A stretch of DNA of 43,087 nt from NCBI RefSeq assembly GCF_026130545.1, contig NZ_JAMOIM010000040.1:1-43087 (forward strand), read 5' to 3'. A program made the translations under genes and the position numbers. The DNA is from Lichenifustis flavocetrariae (GTDB taxonomy: Bacteria; Pseudomonadota; Alphaproteobacteria; Rhizobiales; Beijerinckiaceae). The notes beneath the pieces were generated by a model that was given only the letters and a program-made list of their open reading frames with translations, had not been told where the DNA came from and searched no databases. Below are positions 34,406-42,199 of this stretch, one piece after another (the first letter of the stretch is position 1; each line of letters begins with the position of its first letter).

Positions 34406-34495
34406 GAGATAAGGATCGTATCTCATTAATCAAATGTCAACAGGCCCATTCATGAGGGTTGACACTTTCAGATTGGGACGCGATCCTTATCTCAT
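34404..34495. promoter_or_regulatory. Divergent promoter-operator region of the repressor
   Basis: The same module occurs twice, in opposite directions: TTGACA, 17 nt, then GATCCTTATCTCAT. On the minus strand TTGACA is at 34440-34435 and GATCCT at 34417-34412; on the plus strand TTGACA is at 34459-34464 and GATCCT at 34482-34487. The 15-bp block CGATCCTTATCTCAT is exactly inverted between 34418-34404 and 34481-34495. The left copy is part of a full palindrome, ATGAGATA (34404-34411), 7 nt, TATCTCAT (34419-34426). Repressor bound to these sites would control both operons. Confidence 0.75.
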
Positions 34496-34517
34496 CGAAA
34501 CGGTGTGGAGGAACGAG

Positions 34518-35201
34518 ATGGCTGATGTGAAAGCGGTCCGCCGGTTGCCTGGCGGCAGCAACGCGGTCGAGATCGAGCACGACGGTCGAACCTGGATCGG
34601 TGCCGTCGAGAAGGACGGCCGGGTGCGGTTCGAGATCCCGGAGGCCGTGAGCGCGGCAGCGCGGACCCAGCGCCTGCGCGTGATCATCAGCGGCACGCAC
34701 GAGCCACCGCTCGTCCGACACGTCGCCGGGACGACGTTCTTCGCGCTCGACGCGCTGGGTGATCCCTACATCGCGACGGTCACGCACGTGCAAAACAGGG
34801 ATGGATCGACGTCTTGGAACGCCGTCGATTTCGCCGGTCGCATCCTGCCACACGACGTCCGCCAGGTCGTCGTACAGCAGCAAATGACTAGGGACCTTGC
34901 CGACCGGGAGAAGGCGAAGGCGCTGGCCGGCCCGCTCAACGTGGTGCACCGTGACTATCCGATCGTCGAGCCGCCGGTTCCCGATGACGGTGTCATCGTC
35001 TCCCACTTGACCGGGATGACGTTCCTCGCCCAGCACCGGAGCGTCACGTTCGTCGCGACTTACGGCAGGGGCCACAAGCGCGACGGATATTTCGTCGAAG
35101 CCGAGCGCCGTCCACTGCCGATCCCGGTGCTCAACGCCCTGGCCGACGCCGTCTGGGCCCGGCAGCCGCCTTTCCAGCGCCGAGGTCACAATGCCGCCTG
35201 A
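34518..35201 (+). CDS. Hypothetical protein, first gene of the divergent operon
   Basis: A 227-aa protein from ATG 34518, with GGAGGAA six nt upstream. It appears to consist of small beta-rich repeats: VEIEHDGRTWIGAVEKDGRV near the start, GTTFFALDALGDPYIATVTH in the middle and GMTFLAQHRSVTFVATYGRG near the end, the last two being similar to each other. No family is recognised. The repressor-operator region upstream suggests it is expressed when the element is induced. It overlaps the next gene by 11 bp. Confidence 0.65.
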   Translation: MADVKAVRRLPGGSNAVEIEHDGRTWIGAVEKDGRVRFEIPEAVSAAARTQRLRVIISGTHEPPLVRHVAGTTFFALDALGDPYIATVTHVQNRDGSTSWNAVDFAGRILPHDVRQVVVQQQMTRDLADREKAKALAGPLNVVHRDYPIVEPPVPDDGVIVSHLTGMTFLAQHRSVTFVATYGRGHKRDGYFVEAERRPLPIPVLNALADAVWARQPPFQRRGHNAA

Positions 35202-35856
35202 TCACGACGACGACGACGATCCGAACTTCACGATGCCCCAGCCTGCCGGCGCCGCGCCGGGCGCTCCGCCGCCGGGCGTCCAGCAGAACCTTGAGCAGGC
35301 AGAGTGGTACGCCACGAACCGTCTCGACCGAACGCGCGGCAGCAAGCAAGCGATGCTGCTGACCGCGCTCTACGCGAACCGCGCGGGCGAGGATTGCCGC
35401 GCCCGCCGCATCTTCAGCCCGCTCACCGCAAAACCGGATCGCGGGAAATTCGACGGCGGCGACGTCGCCCACATCGTCCGCCTCACGACGAGCCCGCTCG
35501 ACGACAGCGCCACCGAGGTCGCGCTCTGCGGCGCCTACCTGCGCGCGGGACGAAAATGGAGCGGCATCCGCGCTTATTCGACGTGTCACACGTGCATAGC
35601 GAGGGCCAAGCAACAGCCGCCGTCGATCACGGGCTGGAAGCACAAACTCGCCGAGACCCAGTATCTCAAAGTGAAGGAGATGCTTTGCTTGCCGCCGTTG
35701 TACCTTGATAACCCCGTGATCAAAGGAGTGGAAGATGAGCTTCTTGCGCCGCCTGCTGTTGAGCATCCTCGGTATTTTCGACGCCTTCTTCGCCGGTGTG
35801 CGCAACGCTATTTTCGGCGTCCCGCAGCCGACGGTGCTCGACACCGCGACGGCTGA
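35191..35856 (+). CDS. Hypothetical protein with possible zinc-binding cysteines
   Basis: A 221-aa protein. The first 35 residues are disordered (poly-Asp, then Pro/Ala-rich). The core has EDCRARRIF, EVALCGAYLRAG and STCHTCIARA, giving four cysteines with a C-x2-C pair that could bind zinc. The last 40 residues overlap the next gene in another frame by 122 bp. ATG 35191 has GAGG five nt upstream. Function unknown. Confidence 0.6.
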   Translation: MPPDHDDDDDPNFTMPQPAGAAPGAPPPGVQQNLEQAEWYATNRLDRTRGSKQAMLLTALYANRAGEDCRARRIFSPLTAKPDRGKFDGGDVAHIVRLTTSPLDDSATEVALCGAYLRAGRKWSGIRAYSTCHTCIARAKQQPPSITGWKHKLAETQYLKVKEMLCLPPLYLDNPVIKGVEDELLAPPAVEHPRYFRRLLRRCAQRYFRRPAADGARHRDG

Positions 35857-36268
35857 CGCCATCGCCGAGCAATCTGTCGGCCACCGCGCCTTGGCCGACC
35901 TGCATGCGGCCATCGATGCCGAACGGCTTAAGGCCGACGCCCTCGACCGCCGAGCCGCCGTTACGGCACCCGCCGCCGCCGCGCCAGTCCAGGTTCCTCA
36001 ACCGATGCCGGATCCGGAGCGCTGGTACCGCGTCCTCGCGTCGTCCGGAGACGTTTCCGCGTTCGCGTTCGGCACGGAATCCGAGGCGCAGGAATACTGG
36101 GAGGTCGGCGGCGACGGGTGGCGGGTGGAGCCCGTGACCGAAGCCGAGGACGTGTTCGTCTTGGAGACGATCAAGGGTTCGGGCGGCAGTCTTCGGGGTG
36201 CGCGGGTCAAATCGCTTGCGGACGAGCTTTCCGACTGGCGTTCGGAGAGATCGAGCAGCTTTAATTGA
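35735..36268 (+). CDS. Hypothetical protein with hydrophobic N-terminus
   Basis: A 177-aa protein with GGAGTGG six nt before ATG 35735. Residues 1-28 are hydrophobic with two arginines (MSFLRRLLLSILGIFDAFFA), so a membrane anchor or signal segment is possible. The second half (WYRVLASSGDVSAFAFGTES and following) looks like a small alpha-beta domain. It is the last gene before a strong terminator (36292-36320). Confidence 0.6.
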   Translation: MSFLRRLLLSILGIFDAFFAGVRNAIFGVPQPTVLDTATADAIAEQSVGHRALADLHAAIDAERLKADALDRRAAVTAPAAAAPVQVPQPMPDPERWYRVLASSGDVSAFAFGTESEAQEYWEVGGDGWRVEPVTEAEDVFVLETIKGSGGSLRGARVKSLADELSDWRSERSSSFN

Positions 36269-36291
36269 CCGCTGGCAGGTAGAAAGACAAC

Positions 36292-36320
36292 AAGGCGACC
36301 TGAGGGTCGCCTTTTCTATT
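36292..36320. terminator. Bidirectional intrinsic terminator
   Basis: AAGGCGACC (36292-36300) and GGTCGCCTT (36305-36313) form a perfect 9-bp stem with a TGAG loop, followed by TTCTATTT on the plus strand. It lies between the convergent genes ending at 36268 and 36316; on the minus strand an A-to-T-rich flank is weaker. It clearly ends the plus-strand operon. Confidence 0.85.
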
Positions 36321-36567
36321 TGTGCCGATCACGGGCTTTTAAATCGTTCAATTCGCGTAAGGCGGCCAATTCTGCCTTGGCCGCCTTGATCCTGGCCTTG
36401 GTCGTCGCGGCTTGCATGACGGCCACATTGTGCCGCTCGACAGCACGGGCGGCGGCGACGTCTTGGCCGTGTCGGCGCGCGGCTTCGATGCCAGCGGCCA
36501 TGGCGACGCCGATGCCCAAAGCGTGGCCAGTCATCTCCTCGTTGAAGGCTTGAACTGGATTTTTCAT
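36316..36567 (-). CDS. Small alanine-rich hypothetical protein
   Basis: An 83-aa protein from ATG 36567 (MKNPVQAFNEEMTGHALGIG); a TTG at 36579 is in frame. It begins with a short glycine/alanine-rich, possibly membrane-associated segment (GVAMAAGIEAARR), then a long charged helix (KARIKAAKAELAALRELNDL), probably a coiled coil. No family is recognised. It converges on the terminator at 36292-36320. Confidence 0.55.
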   Translation of the reverse strand: MKNPVQAFNEEMTGHALGIGVAMAAGIEAARRHGQDVAAARAVERHNVAVMQAATTKARIKAAKAELAALRELNDLKARDRHK

Positions 36568-36707
36568 TCCGTGATGCAATCACGAAAAGATTGCTGTCAG
36601 GTTTCCCTCGAAGTTCAATCGCGAGTTCGATGAAGATTTTTGCGTGACGAAATCACGCTTGTTGTTTTCGTCGAATAGGGCTCCAGTCGATGGGGAGGAG
36701 TGTCGAC

Positions 36708-37007
36708 ATGAAGAAGAAATCGGACGCCTACAACCGGCATCAAGCCGCGCTGCGGTCGGCACGCAAACGACAGGCTGACAAGACAAAACGGGTGCCGTCG
36801 ACAGCGCAGATCACGACTGCCATCGGCCATGCCGCCCGCGCGTTCATCGCCGACCATAGAGCGGCAGGCAGCCTCGAAACGGTGCGACCGCTGATCGATG
36901 CGACGCTGGAAAAGCTGCGGTCGTCCGGCCACGTGGTCGAAGCCGTGACGATATCACGCCTGCTCCGCGCGACGTCCAAGCCATCCCCCATTACTCCATC
37001 GAACTGA
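36708..37007 (+). CDS. Small basic hypothetical protein
   Basis: A 99-aa protein with GGGGAGGAG seven nt before the ATG. The N-terminus is very basic (MKKKSDAYNRHQAALRSARK) and could bind nucleic acid; the rest is helical. No family is recognised. Expressed from its own upstream region, it is isolated from the neighbouring operons. Confidence 0.55.
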   Translation: MKKKSDAYNRHQAALRSARKRQADKTKRVPSTAQITTAIGHAARAFIADHRAAGSLETVRPLIDATLEKLRSSGHVVEAVTISRLLRATSKPSPITPSN

Positions 37008-37454
37008 TGCTTTTTCGTGCCGTTTTGAATCTCATCCGTGCTGGATCCCTGCGCACGGCACGCTTGCGTTTCATGGCATCGGACGGCATGGCACAGCGCT
37101 TTGCCACGACTCTGCTTTCGGCATCCATGATCCACGGTGGATCGCCGTGGATCGCGGTGACCCACGCTGACGTGCGTTGACTTTTTCAGTGTTCCAGGCG
37201 GCCCTGAAGCTGGTCACATGGAGCATGATTAGTGGCCAATGGCCTGAAACTCGCGATCGAAATCGACCACGCTTCGCGGCGGCAAATCAGGTCGTCCCGA
37301 GAAGCTGTCGCTCGATCCTGACCGACATAAACGGTCGCGCGACTACGCCGCCGGATCGTTGTAAGTCATGATCTCTCTCGCTGTTGCTGGCGTTTAGGCG
37401 AATTCTGCGGCTGACGGAATCCCCGGTTGGGCGGGGACCGCATGAAAGAGGGTC
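37008..37454. other. Gene-poor stretch with iteron-like repeat block
   Basis: About 450 bp without a convincing gene. At 37129-37153 GATCCACGG and CCGTGGATC form a perfect 9-bp inverted repeat with a 7-nt loop. Overlapping it is a 10-bp tandem repeat, GTGGATCGCC then GTGGATCGCG (37137-37156), followed by GTGACCCACG. A short minus-strand frame ending near 37366 (MRSPPNRG...) could be a 25-aa peptide but has no support. Confidence 0.45.
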
Positions 37455-37571
37455 TCAAGCTACTTCGCAGGGCTCGACCGCGAGGGATTCGTCGAACGCG
37501 TCCCGCATGACCTGAAATTTGAGACCAAAAAAATCCTCTGGATCCACGGCGCGGCGGAGCGCCTTGCTCAC
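37455..37571 (-). CDS. 38-aa hypothetical protein
   Basis: GTG 37571 overlaps the previous stop by GTGA and opens a 38-codon frame (start VSKALRRAVDPEDFFGLKFQ), ending at 37455. Acidic, with an FDES motif and no known domain. The chain of 4-bp overlaps with the two upstream genes is the main reason to think it is translated. Confidence 0.45.
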   Translation of the reverse strand: MSKALRRAVDPEDFFGLKFQVMRDAFDESLAVEPCEVA

Positions 37572-37663
37572 CGGGATGACGCGAAGCGGAGTTCCGTGAG
37601 GTCCAGGACCACCGCGCCGGCGCTGGCGTGGCTGCCCGCATTCCTACGGAGTGCGTCAGTCAT
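37568..37663 (-). CDS. 31-aa hypothetical protein
   Basis: ATG 37663 overlaps the stop of the 311-aa gene by ATGA and gives a 31-codon frame (MTDALRRNAGSHASAG at the start) ending in another GTGA overlap. It has no recognisable domain; translation is inferred from the overlaps only. Confidence 0.4.
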   Translation of the reverse strand: MTDALRRNAGSHASAGAVVLDLTELRFASSR

Positions 37664-38595
37664 CGGCCGAACCTCCACACGGGCACCGACGGATTGATGG
37701 CGGGCGGGCGATAGAACGACATCCGCTCGAACAGGATCGCGTGGTACTTGACCTCGATAATGGGATCGCGGTCGGCGAGGACGCAGGCGCCGCAGCCTGA
37801 GACATTCGCGAGGCCCACGGTGGGATGCACGCCGAACAACAGCACCGTCGGCCACTCGTAGCCGGCGGCTGCGATGGCGAGCGGGCTGGTCAGGAAGTCT
37901 AGCATATAGCCGTAGGTGCGGGTCCATTGGCCGTCACGAAAGCCTGGGCACGGGATGATGTCGGGCGACAATGTCAGCGCGCCCTCGATCCAATCGGCGG
38001 GCAAGCCGACGACGCTAGTGCGTTCTCGGAGCATGACACGCGCGCGCGCGTGAAAGGTGGAAACCATTTGGGCTTCGACGCGACGGGCGGGCTCACGCGC
38101 GTAAGAGCCTGTAACCGCTGGAGCCGAGTAAGGGGCGACGTCGTCTACACCGGCATCGTGCAGGCTGGCGGCATGGTCAGGGATCCAGTCTGATTCGTCA
38201 TCGACGGGTTCGAAAATGGTCGTGGAGAGAGCATTACCCGCAAGCCCGTCTTTTCCCACCTTTCCCACTTTCGAAATGATAAGTGGGAAAAATAAGCCAT
38301 TGCATTTGCTGGCATTTCCCACCGCTCCCACCTTTCCCACCGTTTTTGATGCATCCCCTATTGCGCGTGCGCCCGCGCGCTGATTTTCGATCAGTATTCG
38401 TGCTAGATCATCTTCGGTCTCGAATTGTGATAATTCATGGTGGGAAAAGTGGGAAAGGTGGGAAATACCACTACTATCAACTAACTGTTCATTCCCACCA
38501 GCATCGCCATTTCCCACCAAAAGTGGGAAATCCAGGGTGGAAACCTGGTCAAACGCGTCGGCGGCGTCGCTGATGAGGCGCTTCAGGTTGATCAC
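37660..38595 (-). CDS. Protein of unknown function carrying an iteron array in its coding sequence
   Basis: A 311-aa protein from GTG 38595, which overlaps the primase stop by GTGA. Residues about 20-115 are low-complexity because the DNA below is an iteron cluster: SHLSHFSHHEL and VGKVGKDG come from TTTCCCAC copies read in different frames. The C-terminal half (ARVMLRERTSVVGLPADWIE to the end) looks folded, with CPGFRDGQW and a GCGACVL segment. No family is recognised. As the gene immediately after a primase-helicase, containing its likely origin, it may be a replication initiator like lambda O, but this is inference. Confidence 0.65.
   Translation of the reverse strand: MINLKRLISDAADAFDQVSTLDFPLLVGNGDAGGNEQLVDSSGISHLSHFSHHELSQFETEDDLARILIENQRAGARAIGDASKTVGKVGAVGNASKCNGLFFPLIISKVGKVGKDGLAGNALSTTIFEPVDDESDWIPDHAASLHDAGVDDVAPYSAPAVTGSYAREPARRVEAQMVSTFHARARVMLRERTSVVGLPADWIEGALTLSPDIIPCPGFRDGQWTRTYGYMLDFLTSPLAIAAAGYEWPTVLLFGVHPTVGLANVSGCGACVLADRDPIIEVKYHAILFERMSFYRPPAINPSVPVWRFGR
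38252..38530. repeat. Iteron cluster: ten exact copies of TTTCCCAC/GTGGGAAA
   Basis: Plus-strand TTTCCCAC occurs at 38252, 38261, 38315, 38333 and 38510; GTGGGAAA occurs at 38283, 38440, 38449, 38458 and 38523. Near copies are GCTCCCAC (38325), ATTCCCAC (38491) and GTGGAAA near 38537. Several are spaced 9 bp apart (38252/38261, 38440/38449/38458), one helical turn. They form two clusters separated by about 100 bp. An array like this beside a primase-helicase, inside a coding sequence, is the classic look of a phage-type replication origin. Confidence 0.85.
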
Positions 38596-41555
38596 GGGCG
38601 GCCTCCGCTGACCACCTTGAGCGGTGTCCGCTCTGACCCGCGGCCGAACTCATTGCGCGACAGGACGTAGGCCTTGAGCTTGCCGACCTTCGGCACGTAG
38701 TCGACGAAGGTGTGCTTGGGTGACTTGGTGCGGACGAGGCACTCCCGCGCCTTCAACGCCTTGCCGACCTCGGCTTCCTTCAGCGTTCCGCCAGCCGCCT
38801 CGATCAGGCGGTGCGCGGGAATGTAGATGGCCTCGTTGTCGAACCAGCCGACGGCCTCGCGGTTCGTGCGGGTCTCGGCGTCGATATCGTGCAGGGTGAC
38901 ATTCCATCGCTCGGCGACCCACGTCTGGATATTGGCGATCGCCTGCTGCTCGGGGTCGAGTGCCACGGCATCCGACGACCCCCTGAACTTGGCCCATGCC
39001 CAGGCGATGACCTTCTGGATGTCGGCACTTGCAGGCAACAATCCGAACTCCTTTCCCAAAGTGCCGGCCAACGTGAGGATAGCGAACACGTTGGCCGCGC
39101 GGATAACGGCTGAGTCTGGGGCGATACCCTTCATGCCGATGCCAGCGATGTGACGGGCCAAGCCGTTGATCCCCTCGCGGATGGTGTTGGGGTCGCGGTG
39201 CATCCCCTCGGTGATCATGGCCTGCACGAAGGCGGGGCCAGCGTGGCCAAAGTTCGTCTTGATGCCGTCGATCCGCTCCAGCGCGGCCGCGCTCACCGTG
39301 CGGTTGATGCCGGTGACGTCGACGTCGGGCAGCCGGACGGTCTGTCCGGCGGTCCACTCCCCATCATCCTTGCGGATCTTCTCTTCGAGGCTCGTCTCGG
39401 CCGAGAGAACGGCGAAGGTGGCCCACGAGTAGCTTTCCTTCAGCGTGGCGGCCGACGACATGCGCCGCTTCCCGACGTTGCCGGCGAGCGTGTAGATGAT
39501 CTTGCCGACCTCCTTGCCGCTGACGTGCGCCAACTCGTCGAGCACCAGCACCGTCCCGGTCGAGCGCGACGCCATCTGCTCGATCGAGTTCACCGTGGCC
39601 TTGGCGCTCTGGTAGAGGCTGTCCTTGTTCGCTACCGCCTTCGACCATGCCGATGCGGCCAGCTTCTGTGCGGTGCTCTTCCCCGACGACGAGAGGCCGG
39701 AGAAGTTGATGCCGCAGGTATCGAGGCCGGCGAGGCCGATCAGCGGGCCGGCGAAGGCCGCGATGACGCCGAGCGTCCAATGCGGGCAGTCAGTCTCCGC
39801 GATCGCCGCGGCGGCCGCGTCCTTCCACCCCTTCAATGTGCCACCCTGGGCCACGGACGCCGCGAGGCGCGCCGAAACCGACAATTCGACGGAATGGCCG
39901 GAAGGCAGCCCCAGGATCGTGCCGTTGGGGCAGACGAACACGGGGTCGGCAAGCCCGTCGAGTTCGTGCCAGCCCGGCTTGCGGACGATCAGGATCTCTT
40001 GCTCCGGCCCCGCGGCCTTCATGCATTCGACCGCGACCTTCTCGCCGTCGTCCAACACGCGCATGCCGGCTGCGAACAGCATCGAGCGCACCTCGGCCGC
40101 GTTGAGCTTGGCGAAGTCGGACCGTTCGGCGTCGATCAGGCGGACGCGCCCCGCCATGTCCTGCACCGACAGGCGCAGTCCGTAGGCCTCGGCCTGGTCG
40201 ACATATTTCAAACGCGCGGACACCCCGAACGGCGTGAAGATCGGGACGAAGATCTCATGCATGTCCTCGCCCTTGCCGACCATCACCCGCTTGTGCGCCC
40301 ACACGGCATCGCCGAAGCGGCCGTATTCGATCTGGGTGCCGAACATCTTGGGGAGTGGGTACTGCGCCGCGATCCGTTCCAAATCGACCATCCGGTCCGG
40401 GCGCTCGGCCCAGGTGTCGACCTCGGCCTGAGTGGGCTGGAACGGCGCGGCGGATTTGATGCCGGCCCGCACGGCGTCCAGGCCAGCACCGTTGAGGATG
40501 TCGAGCCAGTCGGCACCATCACCAGGACTGCCTGGCATCGCGATGCCCACCGATATTGCCTCGCAATTCCGCAAACCGAATTCACGCGCCGCCTTCTCGC
40601 CCCGGCGCGACCCCTCCGGCTTCGACGGCTTGGCCTTCTCGTCACGATCGGCGGCGACCGTCACCTGCTTCGTGACGTCGTAAGGAACGAAGCTCTCCAG
40701 CCCGACGGCCGACACGCCCGCGGCGACGGCAATAGTTTCACCAACCACCTCGGCCCGGAACGCCACTGCGATGGCCGCGCCGGTTTCGATGCCCTCGCAC
40801 AGGATGATGTGCTTGGCCTTGGTGGGATCACCCCATAGCACCGCGCGGCCCGCCGTGTTGTCGCCGTCGGCGGCCCGTGCCGACTTCTTGGGGTTACGGT
40901 CGTAGCCGGCCGCCGTCTTACCGAGGTCAGCCTTCCCAGCCCCGCCGGGCGCCACATAGATCCGGTGAGCATGGCGCCGACCATCGCTGCCGACCTGGCC
41001 GAAGATAACGCATGGGTAGTCGCCGACGCGCACCGGCTTGCCGTCGCCGGCCGGCGGGTCGAAGTAGCCGAGCGCTTTGAACCCAGTCGTGGGCGTGGCA
41101 GGCATGAGGACGTCGGCAGCGTCTACACCCAGGCGGAACGCGAGATAGGAGCGGGCGAGGCCGTCGTCACGCTGATCGGCCGGCGGGTACAGCAGATCTT
41201 CGACGCCCTGCCGCTGACGGACCTTGCCGTTGCCCCCCTTCTTCTTGATGAGGTCGGCCCGTCCGAGCAGCTCGGCCACGCGAATCTTGGTGGCCTCGAA
41301 ATCGGCAAGGCCCTCGCACTTCATCACGACGTCGAAGATGTTGTCCGCCGTCCCGGGCTTGTTGCAGGTGCAGAACGCCAGCTTCTTCTCGTCGTCCCAC
41401 CGCCAGTCAGCGGTGCCGCCATGATCCGGATAAGGGCATGTGATGTGGGTACGCTTTGCGTTCCACTTGACCCCGGCGGTGGAGAGGATCTCCGTCTCTC
41501 GATGCATGACAGCCGACTTGATCTCGTCGGCGCGCACGTAAATCGACGGGTTCAC
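38592..41555 (-). CDS. Primase-helicase: zinc finger, Toprim and DUF927 domains
   Basis: A 987-aa protein from GTG 41555. Residues about 35-65 form a CHC2-like zinc site (CPYPDHGG, then CTCNKPG). Residues about 245-330 are a Toprim domain with LCEGIETGAAIAVA and VTVAADRD. The C-terminal half is DUF927-type helicase/ATPase with FSGLSSSGKSTAQKLA (Walker A) and TVLVLDELAHVSG (Walker B). Such proteins prime and unwind DNA for autonomous replication of phages, satellites and integrative elements. It overlaps the next gene by GTGA. The CHC2-Toprim-helicase layout matches satellite replication proteins, supporting a self-replicating element here. Confidence 0.92.
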   Translation of the reverse strand: MNPSIYVRADEIKSAVMHRETEILSTAGVKWNAKRTHITCPYPDHGGTADWRWDDEKKLAFCTCNKPGTADNIFDVVMKCEGLADFEATKIRVAELLGRADLIKKKGGNGKVRQRQGVEDLLYPPADQRDDGLARSYLAFRLGVDAADVLMPATPTTGFKALGYFDPPAGDGKPVRVGDYPCVIFGQVGSDGRRHAHRIYVAPGGAGKADLGKTAAGYDRNPKKSARAADGDNTAGRAVLWGDPTKAKHIILCEGIETGAAIAVAFRAEVVGETIAVAAGVSAVGLESFVPYDVTKQVTVAADRDEKAKPSKPEGSRRGEKAAREFGLRNCEAISVGIAMPGSPGDGADWLDILNGAGLDAVRAGIKSAAPFQPTQAEVDTWAERPDRMVDLERIAAQYPLPKMFGTQIEYGRFGDAVWAHKRVMVGKGEDMHEIFVPIFTPFGVSARLKYVDQAEAYGLRLSVQDMAGRVRLIDAERSDFAKLNAAEVRSMLFAAGMRVLDDGEKVAVECMKAAGPEQEILIVRKPGWHELDGLADPVFVCPNGTILGLPSGHSVELSVSARLAASVAQGGTLKGWKDAAAAAIAETDCPHWTLGVIAAFAGPLIGLAGLDTCGINFSGLSSSGKSTAQKLAASAWSKAVANKDSLYQSAKATVNSIEQMASRSTGTVLVLDELAHVSGKEVGKIIYTLAGNVGKRRMSSAATLKESYSWATFAVLSAETSLEEKIRKDDGEWTAGQTVRLPDVDVTGINRTVSAAALERIDGIKTNFGHAGPAFVQAMITEGMHRDPNTIREGINGLARHIAGIGMKGIAPDSAVIRAANVFAILTLAGTLGKEFGLLPASADIQKVIAWAWAKFRGSSDAVALDPEQQAIANIQTWVAERWNVTLHDIDAETRTNREAVGWFDNEAIYIPAHRLIEAAGGTLKEAEVGKALKARECLVRTKSPKHTFVDYVPKVGKLKAYVLSRNEFGRGSERTPLKVVSGGRP

Positions 41556-41611
41556 GACCGCGGCACCGCGATGGCGCCCGACATATCGAGCTGATTGGTC
41601 CGGGAAATCAT
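41552..41611 (-). CDS. Possible 19-aa peptide upstream of the primase
   Basis: ATG 41611 opens a 19-codon frame (MISRTNQLDMSGAIAVPRS) whose TGA overlaps the primase GTG start by GTGA. GGAAG lies eight nt upstream. It could help couple translation of the primase; it has no known domain, so coding status is uncertain. Confidence 0.3.
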   Translation of the reverse strand: MISRTNQLDMSGAIAVPRS

Positions 41612-41687
41612 TTTCGGCTTCCGTTGCAGAGCACGGTTGCCACGCCGGCCGAAATGTCCTATTCAGACGCTGCTAGGCACTCGAATA

Positions 41688-41722
41688 GAACAACAACCCC
41701 GTGCAACTCGCGCGGGGTTTGT
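41688..41722 (-). terminator. Intrinsic terminator after the AlpA-like gene
   Basis: On the minus strand AACAAACCCCG pairs with CGGGGTTGTT around a GCGAGTTGCA-type loop, followed by GTTCTATT. It starts at the stop codon of the 62-aa protein (41722) and stands in front of the primase operon, so the primase needs its own promoter. Confidence 0.65.
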
Positions 41723-41910
41723 TACTTGCGGTGGTAATTAGATGTCAGTTCTTTCAGGGACTTGACATCGATGAGAGTGCGAGTGCCGAGCTTGGCGGTT
41801 TTGATTTGACCGCGCTTGATCAGGCCGTACAGTGTCGTGCGTCCGATGCTGGTCGCCTCCAGCGCGTCCCGGACCGTGCAGGTCAATCTTTCCTCAAACG
41901 GAAGAAACAT
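41722..41910 (-). CDS. AlpA/excisionase-like DNA-binding protein
   Basis: A 62-aa protein from ATG 41910. VRDALEATSIGRTTLYGLIK, followed by RGQIKTAKLGTRTLIDVKSL, is the winged helix-turn-helix of the AlpA/excisionase (HTH_17) family, which use such a domain to regulate integrase genes or direct excision. An in-frame earlier start is less likely. Directly followed by a terminator, it is a single-gene unit. In satellites AlpA-type proteins often control the switch to excision and replication. Confidence 0.8.
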   Translation of the reverse strand: MFLPFEERLTCTVRDALEATSIGRTTLYGLIKRGQIKTAKLGTRTLIDVKSLKELTSNYHRK

Positions 41911-42199
41911 AGTGTGGTCTCCGCATCGCCGAACACCGGCGGACGGCGGAGAATTCCCACGAACAGGCGAGAAGATCACGCCACATCTGCCAACATTTCC
42001 CCGCACGCGGAAATGTGGACTCATTGGCACCCCCCTGGCGGGCACACATCCATTGCTTTGCTTACCTCAGCATGATGCGGCCGCTGGCCGGATCGACGAA
42101 GTCCTGAACGGCAGCACCGGCTCAGATTGATGACTAGGAGTGTCTGATATGATCATTACGGCATTATACTGACGAGCCGACTCTCCGCGATCGCAAGCG

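Noticed and set aside
38252-38530. CRISPR array
   Set aside because: The repeats are only 8 bp, occur in both orientations and at irregular distances, lie within a coding sequence, and no cas gene is near.
39150-40838. 562-codon open frame on the plus strand
   Set aside because: It lies antisense within the primase-helicase gene, which carries clear Toprim and ATPase motifs.
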